DNA of 7,216 bases from an uncultured Bacillota bacterium (lineage in GTDB: Bacteria > Bacillota > UBA994 > UBA5500), in contig CALNBW010000044.1 in NCBI GenBank assembly GCA_937874815.1, positions 1 through 7,216 of the forward strand, in the 5' to 3' direction. The notes under the pieces are model-generated. The model searched no databases, was not told the DNA's origin, and worked only from the letters and a program-made list of their open reading frames with translations. This document shows positions 5,965-7,216 of the stretch, one piece after another. The translations under genes and the position numbers were made by a program. Each line of letters begins with the position of its first letter. Within the stretch, counting starts at the first letter, position 1.

Positions 5965-6217
5965 CTAAAAGACATCCACGCGCCAGATTATGGAGTAACC
6001 CTTAGCCCATTTGCGAATCTCCTCAACTTGTTGGGCTGTCTCCACAAACACAAGGTTTCGCCCCCATAATGTTCACTGCGAAAAACATCCTTGTTGTTTC
6101 TCCTTAAGGCCAAGGAAAACCACTTAATATAGCCCTTCGGGTCTAGGTAATTGGTCAATACCTCTTGCTCTAAAGCATGCGTTACCTGCCCTCTAAAAAC
6201 AATACATCAAACGCCAT
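5965..6217 (-). pseudogene. Small 84-codon gene broken by two one-base shifts
   Basis: An ATG (6215-6217) with GGAGG eight bases upstream opens MAFDVLF and runs into a stop after 11 codons. Adding one T to the T5 run (6195-6199) joins it to FRGQVTHALEQEVLTNYLD...FRSEHYGG, and adding one G to the G5 run (6061-6065) joins that to RNLVFVETAQQVEEIRKW... ending WRVDVF before TAG 5965-5967. The repaired product has exactly 84 residues and looks like a genuine soluble protein: basic residues in the middle, an amphipathic helix near TAQQVEEIRKWAKG and a beta-like end. I do not recognise the family. Two losses, both in homopolymers, point to either a decaying gene or sequencing errors. The long GGGGACG element begins 17 bases after its stop. 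Confidence 0.65.
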
Positions 6218-6249
6218 TCAGACTACCTCCAAGCAACGCTAAAATATAA

Positions 6250-6329
6250 GCTGAGTCTTGATGTTATAACATTATTCGCCATGAATTGGCGGTTTTCCTA
6301 CTCAGCTATCCAGCGCAAATGCTGATAGC
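6250..6329 (-). promoter_or_regulatory. Cluster of palindromes upstream of the broken small gene
   Basis: This 80-base stretch precedes the small gene at 6217. It holds the perfect 12-base palindrome ATGTTATAACAT (6261-6272), a CGCCA/TGGCG hairpin (6277-6281 with 6287-6291), and an enclosing GCTGAGT/ACTCAGC pair (6250-6256 with 6300-6306). A second hairpin, GCTAT-C-CAGC with GCTG-ATAGC (6305-6329), shares two bases with the enclosing pair. A possible -10 box, TATATT (about 6242-6247), would place the palindrome next to the -35 position, as an operator would be, but no good -35 box is seen. It is a candidate control region only. Confidence 0.4.
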
Positions 6330-6387
6330 CCTTAGAACTCTTCACCGGTTCGGCAGCAGGGATAGGCGGAGGCATCGCTTATCGAGC

Positions 6388-6416
6388 AGAAAGAAACACC
6401 CGCCTTTCGGCGGGTG
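6388..6416 (-). terminator. Intrinsic terminator of the aminotransferase gene
   Basis: On the minus strand CACCCGCC (6416-6409) and GGCGGGTG (6404-6397) form a perfect eight-base-pair stem around a GAAA tetraloop, followed directly by TTTCTTTCT (6396-6388). It lies 49 bases past the aminotransferase stop codon and should end that transcript, making the small gene downstream a separate unit. On the plus strand the tail is GCGCTTGG, so it acts in one direction only. Confidence 0.88.
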
Positions 6417-6465
6417 CGCTTGGTTGCTAAGTAGCCTCATAGCCAGAATGTTTATTTCATATACT

Positions 6466-7216
6466 CTAGCAAAAATCGCTTAAGCAAGCCAGCATGGCGT
6501 CGAGGCAAGCTTGCACCTGCGCCTTATCGGCTTGGGTACCCATATGCCCAAGGCGCCAAACTTTCCCCGCCAGAGGGCCATAGCTTCCAGCTATCTGCCA
6601 GCCATATTCCTGCAATAACCGTTGGCGATAAGCAGCATCAGGCACTCCCGCTGGCACTTCTATTGCGGTAACTGTATTCGCGGCATACTTAGCTTCGGGG
6701 TATAGCTTAAAGCCAGCGGCTTGTACGGCTTCGCGGGTAAATTAGCCCCCCTCAGCGTGCCGCTGATAAAGCGCCTCTCCTTCTTCCAGCGCCGCATCAA
6801 GAGCGGCATCAAAGGCATAGTGATCGTTTACGGGCTGAGTGTACGGGAAAGTCCCGTCCTTGAACCAGCTATCTCTCCAAGTCAACAAGTTCAGGTAGAG
6901 GCCCTTAGGTGCCTGTTTCCGTGCCAGCATGAAATCCCAAGCAGCCTGGGAAATACTCATGAAAGTAAGTCCAGGAGGGGCTGAGAGGGCCTTCTGCGAG
7001 CCGCCCAGCACAACATCCAAACCCCACTCATCTGCCAGCACCCGGTCGCCCCCACTAGAAGCCACTGCATCGACAATAGAAATGACACCGTGCTGCTTGA
7101 GGACTGGGCCTATTTCTGATACCGGGTTGAGCAGCCCCGCCGGGGTATCGCAATGCACTAAAGTAGCTACTCTAACATCTGGGTTTTGGCGCAATGCCTC
7201 TGTTACCTCATCTGCC
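6466..7216 (-). pseudogene. Alanine-glyoxylate/serine-pyruvate-type aminotransferase, 5' end missing, in-frame stop
   Basis: This is the C-terminal part of a class V PLP-dependent aminotransferase of the AGAT/SPT family, which swaps amino and oxo groups among alanine or serine and glyoxylate or pyruvate. The open frame enters from the right edge. VDAVASSGGD holds the aspartate that contacts the PLP ring nitrogen, and GGSQKALSAPPG holds the PLP lysine (codon 6991-6993). After HAEGG a TAA (6742-6744) interrupts the gene, yet the same frame resumes at once with FTREAVQAAGFKLYPEAKY...VPAGVPD and ends RLGHMG...LSDFC at TAG 6466-6468, the usual family C-terminus. One extra G in the G6 run (6746-6751) plus one missing A beside the TAA would restore HAEGAKFTREAV. 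It is a decayed gene or a sequence error; stop-codon recoding is unlikely with TAA. A strong terminator follows. Confidence 0.85.

Noticed and set aside
5524..6069. A 181-codon plus-strand open frame across the lipoprotein start and the intergenic element
   Set aside because: It runs antisense to the lipoprotein signal peptide and through the inverted repeats, has a composition unlike a real protein and no family features.
6298..6375. A 25-codon minus-strand open frame starting MPPPIPAAEPVK and ending RWIAE
   Set aside because: It has no ribosome binding site, overlaps the palindromes and lies right behind a strong terminator. I have no evidence that it is translated.

Overview
The window looks like chromosomal DNA from a Gram-positive-type (Firmicutes) bacterium, perhaps a member of the Clostridia or Negativicutes. 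The clues are an archaeal-type prolyl-tRNA synthetase C-terminus, strong AAGGAGG-type ribosome binding sites, a Sat4-like acetyltransferase and roughly balanced base composition. The lineage is an inference; no rRNA or other marker gene is present.

Layout. The only plus-strand gene is the 3' end of proS (to 251). It converges on a run of minus-strand genes filling the rest of the window. Reading right to left in their direction of transcription, these are: an alanine-glyoxylate/serine-pyruvate-type aminotransferase (6466 to past the right edge) with an in-frame TAA and a clear intrinsic terminator; a small 84-codon gene (5965-6217) broken by two single-base homopolymer shifts; a 526-residue lipoprotein with an Ig-like and a beta-propeller-like region (4137-5717); a Nudix hydrolase (3297-4034); a GNAT acetyltransferase (2784-3245); a nitrilase-family hydrolase (1939-2688) followed 31 bases later by a LapA-domain membrane protein (1611-1907); and a two-domain GNAT protein whose second half resembles streptothricin acetyltransferase (486-1496). 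Apart from the nitrilase/LapA pair and possibly the Nudix/GNAT pair, the genes look like independent accessory or housekeeping functions, and no pathway joins them.

The most interesting signal lies between the genes. A short element with the core GGGGACG recurs just after the stop codon of five genes, always in the sense orientation of the gene it follows. Two copies share GGGGACGTACACATGTG joined to CCAGGGAATAACTGGG. In one (2725-2757) the halves are adjacent; in the other (5749-5948) they are separated by 167 bases rich in inverted repeats, some mutually exclusive, in front of the lipoprotein gene. A diverged copy follows the LapA-domain gene. This could be a REP/MITE-like family or a conserved 3'-end RNA structure.

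The interruptions in the aminotransferase and the 84-codon gene are all explicable as one-base changes in homopolymer runs, so either local gene decay or sequencing error must be considered. No tRNA, rRNA, CRISPR array, transposase or plasmid origin was seen.
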